NCBI RefSeq assembly: GCF_048569485.1
Contig: NC_134364.1
Span: 126,699,081 to 126,763,080, forward strand
Length of the DNA: 64,000 bases
Source: Anomaloglossus baeobatrachus
Lineage: Eukaryota > Chordata > Amphibia > Anura > Aromobatidae
Direction of reading: 5' to 3'
Shown: positions 33,910 through 46,147 of the stretch, in pieces
Layout of the letters: the number at the start of each line of letters is the position of its first letter
How positions within the stretch are numbered: the stretch's first letter is position 1
Translations under genes and position numbers: made by a program
Notes under the pieces: generated by a model
The model's input: the letters and a program-made list of their open reading frames with translations, nothing else
Told to the model about the DNA's origin: nothing
The model's database searches: none

Positions 33910-36900
33910 CACAGATCCCTGCGGTCCCCACTGCTCACAGTACAGATCCCTGCGGCCCCCACTGCTCCCAGTACAGATCCCTGCGGTCCCCACTGCTCCC
34001 AGTACAGATCCCTGCGGTCCCCACTGCTCCCAGTACAGATCCCTGCGGTCCCCACTGCTCCCAGTACAGATCCCTGCGGTCCCCACTGCTCCCAGTACAG
34101 ATCCCTGCGGTCCCCACTGCTCCCAGTACAGATCCCTGCGGTCCCCACTGCTCCCAGTACAGATCCCTGCGGTCCCCACTGCTCCCAGTACAGATCCCTG
34201 CGGTCCCCACTGCTCCCAGTACAGATCCCTGCGGTCCCCACCGCTCACAGTACAGATCCCTGCGGTCCCCACTGCTCCCAGTACAGATCCCTGCGGACCG
34301 CACTGCTCCCAGTACAGATCCCTGCGCTCCCCACTGCTCCCAGTACAGAGCCCTGCGCTCCCCACTGCTCCCAGTACAGATCCCTGCGGTCCCCACTGCT
34401 CCCAGTACAGATCCCTGCGGTCCCCACTGCTCCCAGTACAGATCCCTGCGGTCCCCACTGCTCCCAGTACAGATCCCTGCGGCACCCCACTGCTCCCAGT
34501 ACAGAGCCCTGCGGTCCCCACTGCTCCCAGTACAGAGCCCTGCGGTCCCCACTGCTCCCAGTACAGATCCCTGCGGCCCCCACTGCTCCCAGTACAGATC
34601 CCTGCGGTCCCCACTGCTCCCAGTACAGATCCCTGCGCTCCCCACTGCTCCCAGTACAGTGCCCTGCGGTCCCCACTGCTCCCAGTACAGTGCCCTGCGG
34701 TCCCCACTGCTCCCAGTACAGATCCCTGCGCTCCCCACTGCTCCCAGTACAGATCCCTGCGCTCCCCACTGCTCCCAGTACAGAGCCCTGCGGTCCCCAC
34801 TGCTCCCAGTACAGATCCCTGCGGTCCTCACTGCTCCTAGTACAGATCCCTGCGGTCCTCACTGCTCCCAGTACAGATCCCTGCGATCCCCACTGCTCCC
34901 AGTACAGATCCCTGCGGTCCCCACTGCTCCCAGTACAGATCCCTGCGGTCCCCACTGCTCCCAGTACAGATCCCTGCGGTCCCCACTGCTCCCAGTACAG
35001 ATCCCTGCGGTCCCCACTGCTCCCAGTACAGATCCCTGCGGTCCCCACTGCTCCCAGTACAGATCCCTGCGGTCCCCACTGCTCCCAGTACAGATCCCTG
35101 CGGTCCCCACTGCTCCCAGTACAGATCCCTGCGGTCCCCACCGCTCACAGTACAGATCCCTGCGGTCCCCACTGCTCCCAGTACAGATCCCTGCGGACCG
35201 CACTGCTCCCAGTACAGATCCCTGCGCTCCCCACTGCTCCCAGTACAGAGCCCTGCGCTCCCCACTGCTCCCAGTACAGATCCCTGCGGTCCCCACTGCT
35301 CCCAGTACAGATCCCTGCGGTCCCCACTGCTCCCAGTACAGATCCCTGCGGTCCCCACTGCTCCCAGTACAGATCCCTGCGGCACCCCACTGCTCCCAGT
35401 ACAGAGCCCTGCGGTCCCCACTGCTCCCAGTACAGAGCCCTGCGGTCCCCACTGCTCCCAGTACAGATCCCTGCGGCCCCCACTGCTCCCAGTACAGATC
35501 CCTGCGGTCCCCACTGCTCCCAGTACAGATCCCTGCGGCCCCCCACTGCTCCCAGTACAGATCCCTGCGGCCCCCACTGCTCCCAGTACAGATCCCTGCG
35601 GCCCCCACTGCTCCCAGTACAGATCCCTGCGCTCCCCACTGCTCCCAGTACAGTGCCCTGCGGTCCCCACTGCTCCCAGTACAGTGCCCTGCGCTCCCCA
35701 CTGCTCCCAGTACAGATCCCTGCGCTCCCCACTGCTCCCAGTACAGATCCCTGTGCTCCCCACTGCTCCCAGTACAGAGCCCTGCGGTCCCCACTGCTCC
35801 CAGTACAGATCCCTGCGGTCCTCACTGCTCCTAGTACAGATCCCTGCGGTCCTCACTGCTCCCAGTACAGATCCCTGCGGTCCCCACTGCTCCCAGTACA
35901 GATCCCTGCGGTCCCCACTGCTCCCAGTACAGATCCCTGCGGCACCCCACTGCTCCCAGTACAGATCCCTGCGGTCCCCACTGCTCCCAGTACAGATCCC
36001 TGCGGTCCCCACTGCTCCCAGTACAGAGCCCTGCGGTCCCCACTGCTCCCAGTACAGATCCCTGCGGTCCCCACTGCTCCCAGTACAGATCCCTGCGGTC
36101 CCCACTGCTCCCAGTACAGATCCCTGCGGCACCCCACTGCTCCCAGTACAGAGCCCTGCGGTCCCCACTGCTCCCAGTACAGAGCCCTGCGGTCCCCACT
36201 GCTCCCAGTACAGATCCCTGCGCTCCCCACTGCTCCCAGTACAGTGCCCTGCGGTCCCCACTGCTCCCAGTACAGTGCCCTGCGGTCCCCACTGCTCCCA
36301 GTACAGATCCCTGCGCTCCCCACTGCTCCCAGTACAGATCCCTGTGCTCCCCACTGCTCCCAGTACAGAGCCCTGCGGTCCCCACTGCTCCCAGTACAGA
36401 TCCCTGCGGTCCTCACTGCTCCTAGTACAGATCCCTGCGGTCCTCACTGCTCCCAGTACAGATCCCTGCGGTCCCCACTGCTCCCAGTACAGATCCCTGC
36501 GGTCCCCACTGCTCCCAGTACAGATCCCTGCGGCACCCCACTGCTCCCAGTACAGATCCCTGCGGTCCCCACTGCTCCCAGTACAGATCCCTGCGGTCCC
36601 CACTGCTCCCAGTACAGAGCCCTGCGGTCCCCACTGCTCCCAGTACAGATCCCTGCGGTCCCCACTGCTCCCAGTACAGATCCCTGCGGTCCCCACTGCT
36701 CCCAGTACAGATCCCTGCGGCACCCCACTGCTCCCAGTACAGAGCCCTGCGGTCCCCACTGCTCCCAGTACAGAGCCCTGCGGTCCCCACTGCTCCCAGT
36801 ACAGATCCCTGCGGCCCCCACTGCTCCCAGTACAGATCCCTGCGGTCCCCACTGCTCCCAGTACAGATCCCTGCGCTCCCCACTGCTCCCAGTACAGTGC

Positions 36901-39900
36901 CCTGCGGTCCCCACTGCTCCCAGTACAGTGCCCTGCGGTCCCCACTGCTCCCAGTACAGATCCCTGCGCTCCCCACTGCTCCCAGTACAGATCCCTGCGC
37001 TCCCCACTGCTCCCAGTACAGAGCCCTGCGGTCCCCACTGCTCCCAGTACAGATCCCTGCGGTCCTCACTGCTCCTAGTACAGATCCCTGCGGTCCTCAC
37101 TGCTCCCAGTACAGATCCCTGCGGTCCCCACTGCTCCCAGTACAGATCCCTGCGGTCCCCACTGCTCCCAGTACAGATCCCTGCGGCACCCCACTGCTCC
37201 CAGTACAGATCCCTGCGGTCCCCACTGCTCCCAGTACAGATCCCTGCGGTCCCCACTGCTCCCAGTACAGAGCCCTGCGGTCCCCACTGCTCCCAGTACA
37301 GATCCCTGCGGTCCCCACTGCTCCCAGTACAGATCCCTGCGGTCCCCACTGCTCCCAGTACAGATCCCTGCGGTCCCCACTGCTCCCAGTACAGATCCCT
37401 GCGCTGCCCACTGCTCCCAGTACAGATCCCTGCGCTGCCCACTGCTCCCAGTACAGATCCCTGCGCTGCCCACTGCTCCCAGTACAGATCCCTGCGGTCC
37501 CCACTGCTCCCAGTACAGATCCCTGCGGTCCCCACTGCTCCCAGTACAGAGCCCTGCGCCGCCCACTGCTCCCAGTACAGATCCCTGCGGTCCCCACTGC
37601 TCCCAGTACAGATCCCTGCGGTCCCCACTGCTCCCAGTACAGATCCCTGCGGTCCCCACTGCTCCCTGTACAGATCCCTGCGGTCCCCACTGCTCCCAGT
37701 ACAGATCCCTGCGCTGCCCACTGCTCCCAGTACAGATCCCTGCGGTCCCCACTGCTCCCAGTACAGATCCCTGCGGTCCCCACTGCTCCCTGTACAGATC
37801 CCTGCGGCCCCCACTGCTCCCAGTACAGATCCCTGCGGCCCCCACTGCTCCCAGTACAGATCCCTGCGGTCCCCACTGCTCCCAGTACAGAGCCCTGCGG
37901 TCCCCACTGCTCCCTGTACAGATCCCTGCGGTCCCCACTGCTCCCAGTACAGATCCCTGCGACCCCCACTGCACCCAGTACAGATCCCTGCGGTCCCCAC
38001 TGCTCCCTGTACAGATCCCTGCGGCCCCCACTGCTCCCAGTACAGATCCCTGCTGTCCCCACTGCTCCCAGTACAGATCCCTGCGGCCCCCACTGCTCCC
38101 AGTACAGATCCCTGCGGCCCCCACTGCTCCCAGTACAGATCCCTGCGGTCCCCACTTCTCCCAGTACAGAGCCCTGCGGTCCCCACTGCTCCCTGTACAG
38201 ATCCCTGCGGTCCCCACTGCTCCCAGTACAGATCCCTGCGACCCCCACTGCACCCAGTACAGATCCCTGCGGCCCCCACTGCTCCCAGTACAGAGCCCTG
38301 CGGCCCCCACTGCTCCCAGTACAGATCCCTGCGGCCCCCACTGCTCCCTGTACAGATCCCTGCGGTCCCCACTGCTCCCAGTACAGATCCCTGCGGTCCC
38401 CACTGCTCCCAGTACAGATCCCTGCGGTCCCCACTGCTCCCAGTACAGATCCTTGCGGCCCCCACTGCTCCCAGTACAGATCCCTGCGGCCCCCACTGCT
38501 CCCAGTACAGATCCCTGCGGTCCCCACTGCTCCCAGTACAGATCCCTGCGGTCCCCACTGCTCCCAGTACAGATCCCTGCGGCCCCCACTGCTCCCAGTA
38601 CAGATCCCTGCGGTCCCCACTGCTCCCAGTACAGAGCCCTGCGGTCCCCACTGCTCCCTGTACAGATCCCTGCGGTCCCCACTGCTCCCAGTACAGATCC
38701 CTGCGACCCCCACTACTCCCAGCACAGATCCCTGCGGTCCCCACTGCTCCCGGTACAGATCCCTGCGGTCCCCACTGCTCCCAGTACAGAGCCCTGCGGT
38801 CCCCACTGCTCCCAGTACAGATCCCTGCGACCCCCACTACTCCCAGCACAGATCCCTGCGGTCCCCACTGCTCCCAGTACAGATCCCTGCGGTCCCCACT
38901 GCTCCCAGTACAGATCCCTGCGGTCCCCACTGCTCCCAGTACAGATCCCTGCGGTCCCCACTGCTCCCAGTACAGATCCCTGCGGCCCCCACTGCTCCCA
39001 GTACAGATCCCTGCGGTCCCCACTGCTCCCAGTACAGAGCCCTGCGGTCCCCACTGCTCCCTGTACAGATCCCTGCGGTCCCCACTGCTCCCAGTACAGA
39101 TCCCTGTGACCCCCACTGCACCCAGTACAGATCCCTGCGGTCCCCACTGCTCCCAGTACAGAGCCCTGCGGTCCCCACTGCTCCCAGTACAGAGCCCTGC
39201 GGTCCCCACTGCTCCCAGTACAGAGCCCTGCGGTCCCCACTGCTCCCAGTACAGAGCCCTGCGGTCCCCACTGCTCCCAGTACAGATCCCTGCGGCCCCC
39301 ACTGCTCCCAGTACAGATCCCTGTGCTCCCCACTGCTCCCAGTACAGATCCCTGCGGTCCCCACTGCTCCCAGTACAGATCCCTGCGGCCCCCACTGCTC
39401 CCAGTACAGATCCCTGCGGTCCCCACTGCTCCCAGTACAGAGCCCTGCGGTCCCCACTGCTCCCTGTACAGATCCCTGCGGTCCCCACTGCTCCCAGTAC
39501 AGATCCCTGTGACCCCCACTGCACCCAGTACAGATCCCTGCGGCCCCCACTGCTCCCAGTACAGATCCCTGCGGCCCCCACTGCTCCCAGTACAGATCCC
39601 TGCGGTCCCCACTGCTCCCAGTACAGAGCCCTGCGGTCCCCACTGCTCCCTGTACAGATCCCTGCGGCCCCCACTGCTCCCAGTACAGAGCCCTGCGGTC
39701 CCCACTGCTCCCAGTACAGATCCCTGCGGTCCCCACTGCTCCCAGTACAGATCCCTGCGACCCCCACTGCTCCCAGTACAGATCCCTGCGGTCCCCACTG
39801 CTCCCAGCACAGATCCCTGCGGTCCCCACTGCTCCCGGTACAGATCCCTGCGGTCCCCACTGCTCCCAGTACAGAGCCCTGCGGTCCCCACTGCTCCCAG

Positions 39901-40391
39901 TACAGATCCCTGCGACCCCCACTACTCCCAGCACAGATCCCTGCGGTCCCCACTGCTCCCAGTACAGATCCCTGTGGTCCCCACTGCTCCCAGTACAGAT
40001 CCCTGCGCTCCCCACTGCTCCCAGCACAGATCCCTGCGGTCCCCACTGCTCCCAGTACAGATCCCTGTGGTCCCCACTGCTCCCGGTACAGATCCCTGCG
40101 GTCCCCACTGCTCCCAGTACAGAGCCCTGCGGTCCCCACTGCTCCCAGTACAGATCCCTGCGACCCCCACTACTCCCAGCACAGATCCCTGCGGTCCCCA
40201 CTGCTCCCAGTACAGATCCCTGTGGTCCCCACTGCTCCCAGTACAGATCCCTGCGGTCCCCACTGCTCCCTGTACAGATCCCTGCGGTCCCCACTGCTCC
40301 CAGTACAGATCCCTGCGGTCCCCACTGCTCCCAGTACAGATCCCTGTGGTCCCCACTGCTCCCAGTACAGATCCCTGCGGTCCCCACTGCT
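33910..40391 (-). repeat. 31-bp minisatellite, main block, seeded at the CR1 GVPQGSVLG motif
   Basis: Roughly 209 units of CCCAGTACAGATCCCTGCGG plus TCCCCACTGCT. On the minus strand the unit reads GPQGSVLGAV; GVPQGSVLG is the conserved reverse-transcriptase motif, and the LINE frame meets the array exactly there on both sides (NGTFSKWAIVSSG at 40400, GSVLGLILYNLF at 28675). Because 31 is not a multiple of 3 and the unit has no stop in any frame, all six frames stay open for kilobases. A 900-bp higher-order copy is exact for over 400 bases (34201-34620 against 35101-35520). Confidence 0.95.
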
Positions 40392-40623
40392 GACTATGGC
40401 CCATTTAGAGAATGTACCATTTATGACTACTCTTTGTTTCCTATCTTTTAGCCAATTCCTTACCCAGTTGCATATTGTGTCCCCCAGTCCTTGCTTCTGG
40501 AGCTTTAGTATAAGGCTATTGTGTGGTACAGGAGCAAATGCAAAGTCCAAATAAATCCCATCAGCTGCATTCCCAATATCCAGGTCTGCACTGACCCCCT
40601 CATAGAACCCCACAGGTTGGTCA
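40392..40623 (-). pseudogene. CR1 reverse-transcriptase fragment (motif A region)
   Basis: Minus-strand frame: GFYEGVSADLDIGNAADG, IYLDFAFAPVPHN, SLILKLQKQGLGDTIC and DRKQRVVINGTFSKWAIVS. LDFA is reverse-transcriptase motif A; compared with the usual LDFAKAFD.VPHN, two residues are lost, so catalysis would fail. At the 31-bp array the frame also slips by one base (GGGGACCG instead of a GGGGTACCG-like form). Confidence 0.9.
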
Positions 40624-40961
40624 GGCTACTTTCACACTTGCGTTAGTCGCAATCCACCACTTTGGAAAACAGCGCAATCCATTAATGGCTAAGGATACTC
40701 TCACACTTGCGTTTATTTCCTTCCGTTACAATCCGCCCTTTTGGAAAACAGCGGAATCCATTAACGGATTCCGCTGTTTCCCATAGACTTGTATGGGTGA
40801 CGGATTGTACCAAAAGGACCTGCGTTGTTTCCGCTGGGCGACGCTCCGTTGCTTCCGCCCAGCGGGAGGAACGCAGCATGTAACGTTGTTTTGAGCAGCG
40901 GAATCCTCTGGATTTCACTGCGCATGCTCTTTTTTTTTTTTTTTTTTAAATCAAACTTAAA

Positions 40962-42235
40962 TCAGCTGATCACCCGGCGGCCGGCTACTGGGAGCGATCA
41001 GCTGATCACCCGGCGGCTGGCTGCAGGGAGCGATCAGCTGATCACCCGGCGGCCGGCTACTGGGAGCGATCAGCTGATCACCCGGCGGCCGGCTACTGGG
41101 AGCGATCAGCTGATCACCCGGCGGCCGGCTACTGGGAGCGATCAGCTGATCACCCGGCGGCTGGCTGCAGGGAGCGATCAGCTGATCACCCGGCAGCCGG
41201 CTACTGGGAGCGATCAGCTGATCACCCGGCGGCCGGCTACTGGGAGCGATCTGCTGATCACCCGGTGGCCGGCTGCAGGGAGCGATCAGCTGATCACCCG
41301 GTGGCCGGCTGCAGGGAGCGATCAGCTGATCACCCGGTGGCCGGCTGCAGGGAGCGATCAGCTGATCACCCGGCGGCCGGCAAGTGACAGCGCTCAGCTG
41401 ATCACCGGCGGTCGGCTGCAGGGAGCAATCAGCTGATTACCCGGCGGCCGGCTGCAGGGAGCAATCAGCTGATCACAAGGTGGCCGGCTGCAGGGAGCAA
41501 TCAGCTGATCACCCGGAGGGCCGGCTGCAGGGAGCAATCAGCTGATCACCCGGCGGCCGGCTGCAGGGAGCAATCAGCTGATCACCCGGCGGCCGGCTGC
41601 AGGGAGCAATCAGCTGATCACCCGGCGGCCGGCTGCAGGGAGCAATCAGCTGATTACCCGGCGGTCGGCTGCAGGGAGCAATCAGCTGATCACCCGGTGG
41701 CCGGCTGCAGGGAGCGATCAGCTGATCACCCGGTGGCCGGCTGCAGGGAGCGATCAGCTGATCACCCGGTGGCTGGCTGCAGGGAGCGATCAGCTGATCA
41801 CCCGGTGGCTGGCTGCAGGGAGCGATCAGCTGATCACCCGGTGGCTGGCTGCAGGGAGCGATCAGCTGATCACCCGGTGGCTGGCTGCAGGGAGCGATCA
41901 GCTGATCACCCGGTGGCTGGCTGCAGGGAGCGATCAGCTGATCACCCGGTGGCCGGCTGCAGGGAGCAATCAGCTGATCACCCGGTGGCCGGCTGCAGGG
42001 AGCGATCAGCTGATCACCCGGTGGCTGGCTGCAGGGAGCGATCAGCTGATCACCCGGTGGCTGGCTGCAGGGAGCGATCAGCTGATCACCCGGTGGCCGG
42101 CTGCAGGGAGCAATCAGCTGATCACCCGGTGGCCGGCTGCAGGGAGCGATCAGCTGATCACCCGGTGGCCGGCTGCAGGGAGCGATCAGCTGATCACCCG
42201 GTGGCTGGCTGCAGGGAGCGATCAGCTGATCGTTC
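40962..42235. repeat. 36-bp minisatellite with ATCAGCTGAT core
   Basis: About 35 units containing GATCAGCTGATCACCCGG, then CGGCCGGCTGCAGGGAGC. Each has the palindrome ATCAGCTGAT. Left units carry CTACTGGGAGCG, right units GCTGCAGGGAGCG or CAATC variants, so subtypes are clustered. As 36 is divisible by 3, repetitive open frames appear on both strands. Confidence 0.93.
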
Positions 42236-42589
42236 ACAATAGTCTGACGCTGGTAAAACTGTAAAAAAAAAAAATCAAAACGAATTGCGTTGTTTTGCAG
42301 CATCCGTTCCATCCGTTACACAATGCAACGGATACCGTTCAACGCAAGTGTGAAACTAGCCGCTATTTCCCATAGACTTCTATGGACGACGGATTGCGAC
42401 TATTGTGTCTGCACTGCATCCGCCGGCTGATACTGAGTCATTATTTTGACTGAGCGCCGGCCGGATAGAACGCAGCATGTAACTTTTTTTAGTGACAGAT
42501 TGCATTGTTTCACACGGAGCATGCTCAGTGCTTGTGTGAAATCAATGTCCAGGGAATCTCTCTCTGGCCGTGGCCAATCAGCTGATCGC

Positions 42590-43800
42590 CCGGTGGCCGG
42601 CTTTTATGAAGATCAGCTGATCGTTCGGCCGCCAGCTGATCAGTTGATTGCTCAAAAAAGCCGGCCGTCAGCCGATCAGCTGATGTTCATAAAAGCAGGC
42701 CGCCGGCTGATCAGCTGATCACTCATGAAAGCCGGCTGCCAACTGATCGATGACAAAAGCCGGCCGCCGAGCAATCAGCTGATCTTCATAAAAGCCGGCC
42801 GCCGAGCAATCAGCTGATCTTCATAAAAGCCGGCCGCCGAGCAATCAGCTGATCTTCATAAAAGCCGGCCGCCGAGCAATCAGCTGATCTTCATAAAAGC
42901 CGGCTGCCGAGCAATCAGCTGATCTTCATAAAAGCCGGCTGCCGAGCAATCAGCTGATCTTCATAAAAGCCGGCCGCCGAGCAATCAGCTGATCTTCATA
43001 AAAGCCGGCAGCCGAGCAATCAGCTGATCTTCATAAAAGCCGGCCGCCGAGCAATCAGCTGATCTTCATAAAAGCCGGCCGCCGAGCAATCAGCTGATCT
43101 TCATAAAAGCCGGCTGCCGAGCAATCAGCTGATCTTCATAAAAGCCGGCCGCCGAGCAATCAGCTGATCTTCATAAAAGCCGGCCGCCGAGCAATCAGCT
43201 GATCTTCATAAAAGCCGGCCGCCCGAGCAATCAGCTGATCTTCATAAAAGCCGGCTGCCGAGCAATCAGCTGATCTTCATAAAAGCCGGCCGCCGAGCAA
43301 TCAGCTGATCTTCATAAAAGCCGGCCGGCCGAGCAATCAGCTGATCTTCATAAAAGCCGGCTGCCGAGCAATCAGCTGATCTTCATAAAAGCCGGCCGCC
43401 GAGCAATCAGCTGATCTTCATAAAAGCCGGCCGCCGAGCAATCAGCTGATCTTCATAAAAGCCGGCCGCCGAGCAATCAGCTGATCTTCATAAAAGCCGG
43501 CTGCCGAGCAATCAGCTGATCTTCATAAAAGCCGGCCGCCGAGCAATCAGCTGATCTTCATAAAAGCCGGCCGCCGAGCAATCAGCTGATCTTCATAAAA
43601 GCCGGCTGCCGAGCAATCAGCTGATCTTCATAAAAGCCGGCCGCCGAGCAATCAGCTGATCTTCATAAAAGCCGGCCGCCGAGCAATCAGCTGATCTTCA
43701 TAAAAGCCGGCCGCCGAGCAATCAGCTGATCTTCATAAAAGCCGGCTGCCGAGCAATCAGCTGATCTTCATAAAAGCCGGCCGCTGGCTTTTGTGAGCAA
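42590..43800. repeat. 35-bp minisatellite with ATCAGCTGAT core
   Basis: About 30 units containing GCCGGCCGCCGAGCAATCAG, then CTGATCTTCATAAAA. It shares ATCAGCTGAT and the GCCGGC block with the 36-bp array in the same element, so both likely grew from one ancestral motif. Irregular units lie at the left edge (42590-42770). Confidence 0.93.
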
Positions 43801-43978
43801 TCAGCTGATCGCCCAGCCGAACAGTAAAAAAAAAAAACAAAAAACAATAAAAACTGTCAGTTTTTTTGCAGCATCAGTCACATCAGTTGTGCCACTATCT
43901 GCAAAGCATCCGTTGCATCGGTCACAAAACAACTGATTGTGACTGATGCAAAACAACGGAGATGAGAACGTAGCCTTA

Positions 43979-44096
43979 GACCCGATTTATCTTTCATGAA
44001 TCCATGCTGTCTGTTATTATATTATTTTCTGCAATATATTTTTGTATGTCATCCCTTAAAATGCCCTCAAAAACTTTGCATACTACTGATGTCACT
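43979..44096 (-). pseudogene. CR1 ORF2 fragment (VTSVVCKVFEGILRDDIQKY)
   Basis: Minus-strand frame: VSVTSVVCKVFEGILRD, then IQKYIAENNIITDS; after a frame slip HGFMKDKSGL follows. This is the start of the CR1 reverse-transcriptase domain (usual form YRPVSLTSV..K..E.I....I..YL). It lies between the 22-bp array and the MITE. Confidence 0.9.
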
Positions 44097-45722
44097 GACA
44101 CTGGGGCTACAGGAGAATGACACTGGGGGTACAGGAGAATGACACTGGGGTACAGGAGAATGACACTGGGGGTACAGGAGAATGACACTGGGGAAGAGGA
44201 TACTGACACTGGGGGTACAGGATACTGACACTGGGGGTACGGGATACTGACACTGGGGGTACAGGAGAATGACACTGGGGGTACAGGAGAATGACACTGG
44301 GGGTACAGGAGAATGACACTGGGGGTGCAGGAGAATGACACTGGGGGTACAGGAGAATGACACTGGGGGTACAGGAGAATGACACTGGGGGTACAGGAGA
44401 ATGACACTGGGGGTACAGGAGAATGACACTGGGGGTGCAGGAGAATGACACTGGGGGTACAGGAGAATGACACTGGGGGTACAGGAGAATGACACTGGGG
44501 GTGCAGGAGAATGACACTGGGGGTACAGGAGAATGACACTGGGGGTACAGGAGAATGACACTGACACTGGGGGTACAGGATAATGACACTGGGGGTACAG
44601 GAGAATGACACTGGGGTACAGGAGAATGACACTGGGGTACAGGAGAATGACACTGGGGGGTACAGGATAATGACACTGGGGGTACAGGATAATGACACTG
44701 GGGGTACAGGAGAATGACATTGACACTGGGGGTACAGGATACTGACACTGGGGGTACAGGAGAATGACACTGGGGGTGCAGGAGAATGACACTGGGGGTG
44801 CAGGAGAATGACACTGGGGGTACAGGAGAATGACACTGGGGGTACAGGAGAATGACACTGGGGGTACAGGATAATGACACTGACACTGGGGGTACAGGAT
44901 AATGACACTGACACTGGGGTACAGGATAATGACACTGGGGGTGCAGGATAATGACACTGGGGTACAGGATAATGACACTGACACTGGGGGTACAGGATAC
45001 TGACACTGGGGGTACAGGATAATGACACTGACACTGGGGATACAGGATAATGACACTGGGGGTACAGGATAATGACACTGACACTGGGGGTACAGGAGAA
45101 TGACACTGACACTGGGGGTACAGGATACTGACACTGGGGGTACAGGATACTGACACTGGGGGTACAGGATAATGACACTGGGGGTACAGGAGAATGACAC
45201 TGGGGGTACAGGAGAATGACACTGGGGGTGCAGGATAATGACACTGGGGGTACAGGAGAATGACACGGGGGGTACAAGAGAATGACACTGGGGTACAGGA
45301 GAATGACACTGGGGTACAGGAGAATGACACTAGGGGGTACAGGATAATGACGCTGGGGGTACAGGAGAATGACACTGACACTGGGGGTACAGGAGAATGA
45401 CACTGGGGGTGCAGGAGAATGACACTGGGGGTGCAGGATACTGACACGGGGGGTACAGGAGAATGACACGGGGGGTACAAGAGAATGACACTGGGGGTAC
45501 AAGAGAATGACACTGGGGGTACAGGATAATGACACTGACACTGGGGGTACAGGATAATGACACTGGAGGTGCAGGATAATGACACTGGGGGTACAGGATA
45601 ATGACACTGGGGGTGCAGGATAATGACACTGGGGGTACAGGATAATGACACTGGGGGTACAGGATAATGACACTGACACTGGGGGTACAGGATAATGACA
45701 CTGGGGGTACAGGATAATGACA
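44097..45722 (-). repeat. 22-bp minisatellite seeded at the CR1 YRPVS motif
   Basis: About 73 units of TGACACTGGGGGTACAGGAGAA, with a common 6-bp TGACAC extension and GGATAA or GTGCAG variants. On the minus strand the unit gives CTPSVILLYPQ-type frames; at 44096 it passes into CCAGTGTCAGTGACATC, coding PVSVTS, the conserved YRPVSLTS site of CR1. Several 400-650-aa frames here are by-products of a stop-poor unit. Confidence 0.92.
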
Positions 45723-46147
45723 TTTGAGTCATTGGTGTTACAACCAGTCCCCCCTTGTTGTCTCCCTCTATCAGTGACAATCACTATCCCACAATCAGCC
45801 ATGGTCAGTATTCGGCTGTGTGCACACGTTGCGTTTTTTACCGCGGAAACGCTGCGTTTAGAACCGCAGCGTTTCAGTGGCAAATTGCATGCGTTCAGCT
45901 TTCCCAGCAAAGTGTATGAGAAAGCCGAAAAATCAGTGCACATGCTGCATTTCTAAACGCAGCGTTTTGGATGCCAAAATTCGGTGCGGAAAGAAAAGCA
46001 GCATGTCACTTCTTTTGTGCGTTGTGGCTGCGTTCTCTCCCCCATTGAATCAATGATGTGGGGTCAGAACGCAGCTACACCGCAGTGAGCTGCTTTTTTG
46101 TTGCGGTCCGCGGGCTTTGTCGGCACACAGAACGCAGGCATTTACCT

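Larger units (their letters stand above)
40624..43975. mobile_element. Harbinger-like element with two minisatellites, inside the CR1 LINE
   Basis: The left end GGCTACTTTCACACTTGCG and the right end CGTAGCC are flanked by TCA (40621-40623) and TTA (43976-43978), a 3-bp duplication with one change. The CR1 frame runs up to both sides (KDKSGL and GFYEGV). A second start, GGATACTCTCACACTTGCG at 40691, and an inverted end CGCAAGTGTGAAACTAGCC at about 42361 suggest a nested relative. The body is mostly two minisatellites. No transposase. Confidence 0.75.
24940..45722 (-). mobile_element. One CR1-type LINE expanded to ~20 kb by arrays and insertions
   Basis: In minus-strand order, pieces of a single CR1 ORF2 occur at 44096-43979, 40623-40392, 28675-28258, 26035-25905 and 25540-25483. 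They follow the order of the protein without overlap: TSVVCKVFEGIL; LDFA and NGTFSKW; GSVLG and FADDTK; VRPHLEYG; FSLEKRRLRGDLI; KRFRQLNRKGFFTV. Between them lie four minisatellites, two MITEs and one LTR element. The real LINE part is only about 1 kb. A deletion removes the piece between GILITNNL and VRPHLEYG. The 5' limit is uncertain: upstream of the 22-bp array (45722) I cannot confirm LINE sequence. Assignment to CR1 rests on VRPHLEYG.QF.AP and LDMFSLEKRRLRGDLI, which are very close to the well-known avian CR1 C-terminus. Confidence 0.85.

Noticed and set aside
33877-40554. 2225-aa plus-strand open frame and large minus-strand frames
   Set aside because: They consist of stop-free 31-bp repeat units read in rotating frames; no domain, start context or codon signal.
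43994-45943. 649-aa minus-strand frame rich in CTPSVILLYPQ
   Set aside because: 22-bp array translation; only the last ~35 residues are a true CR1 relic.
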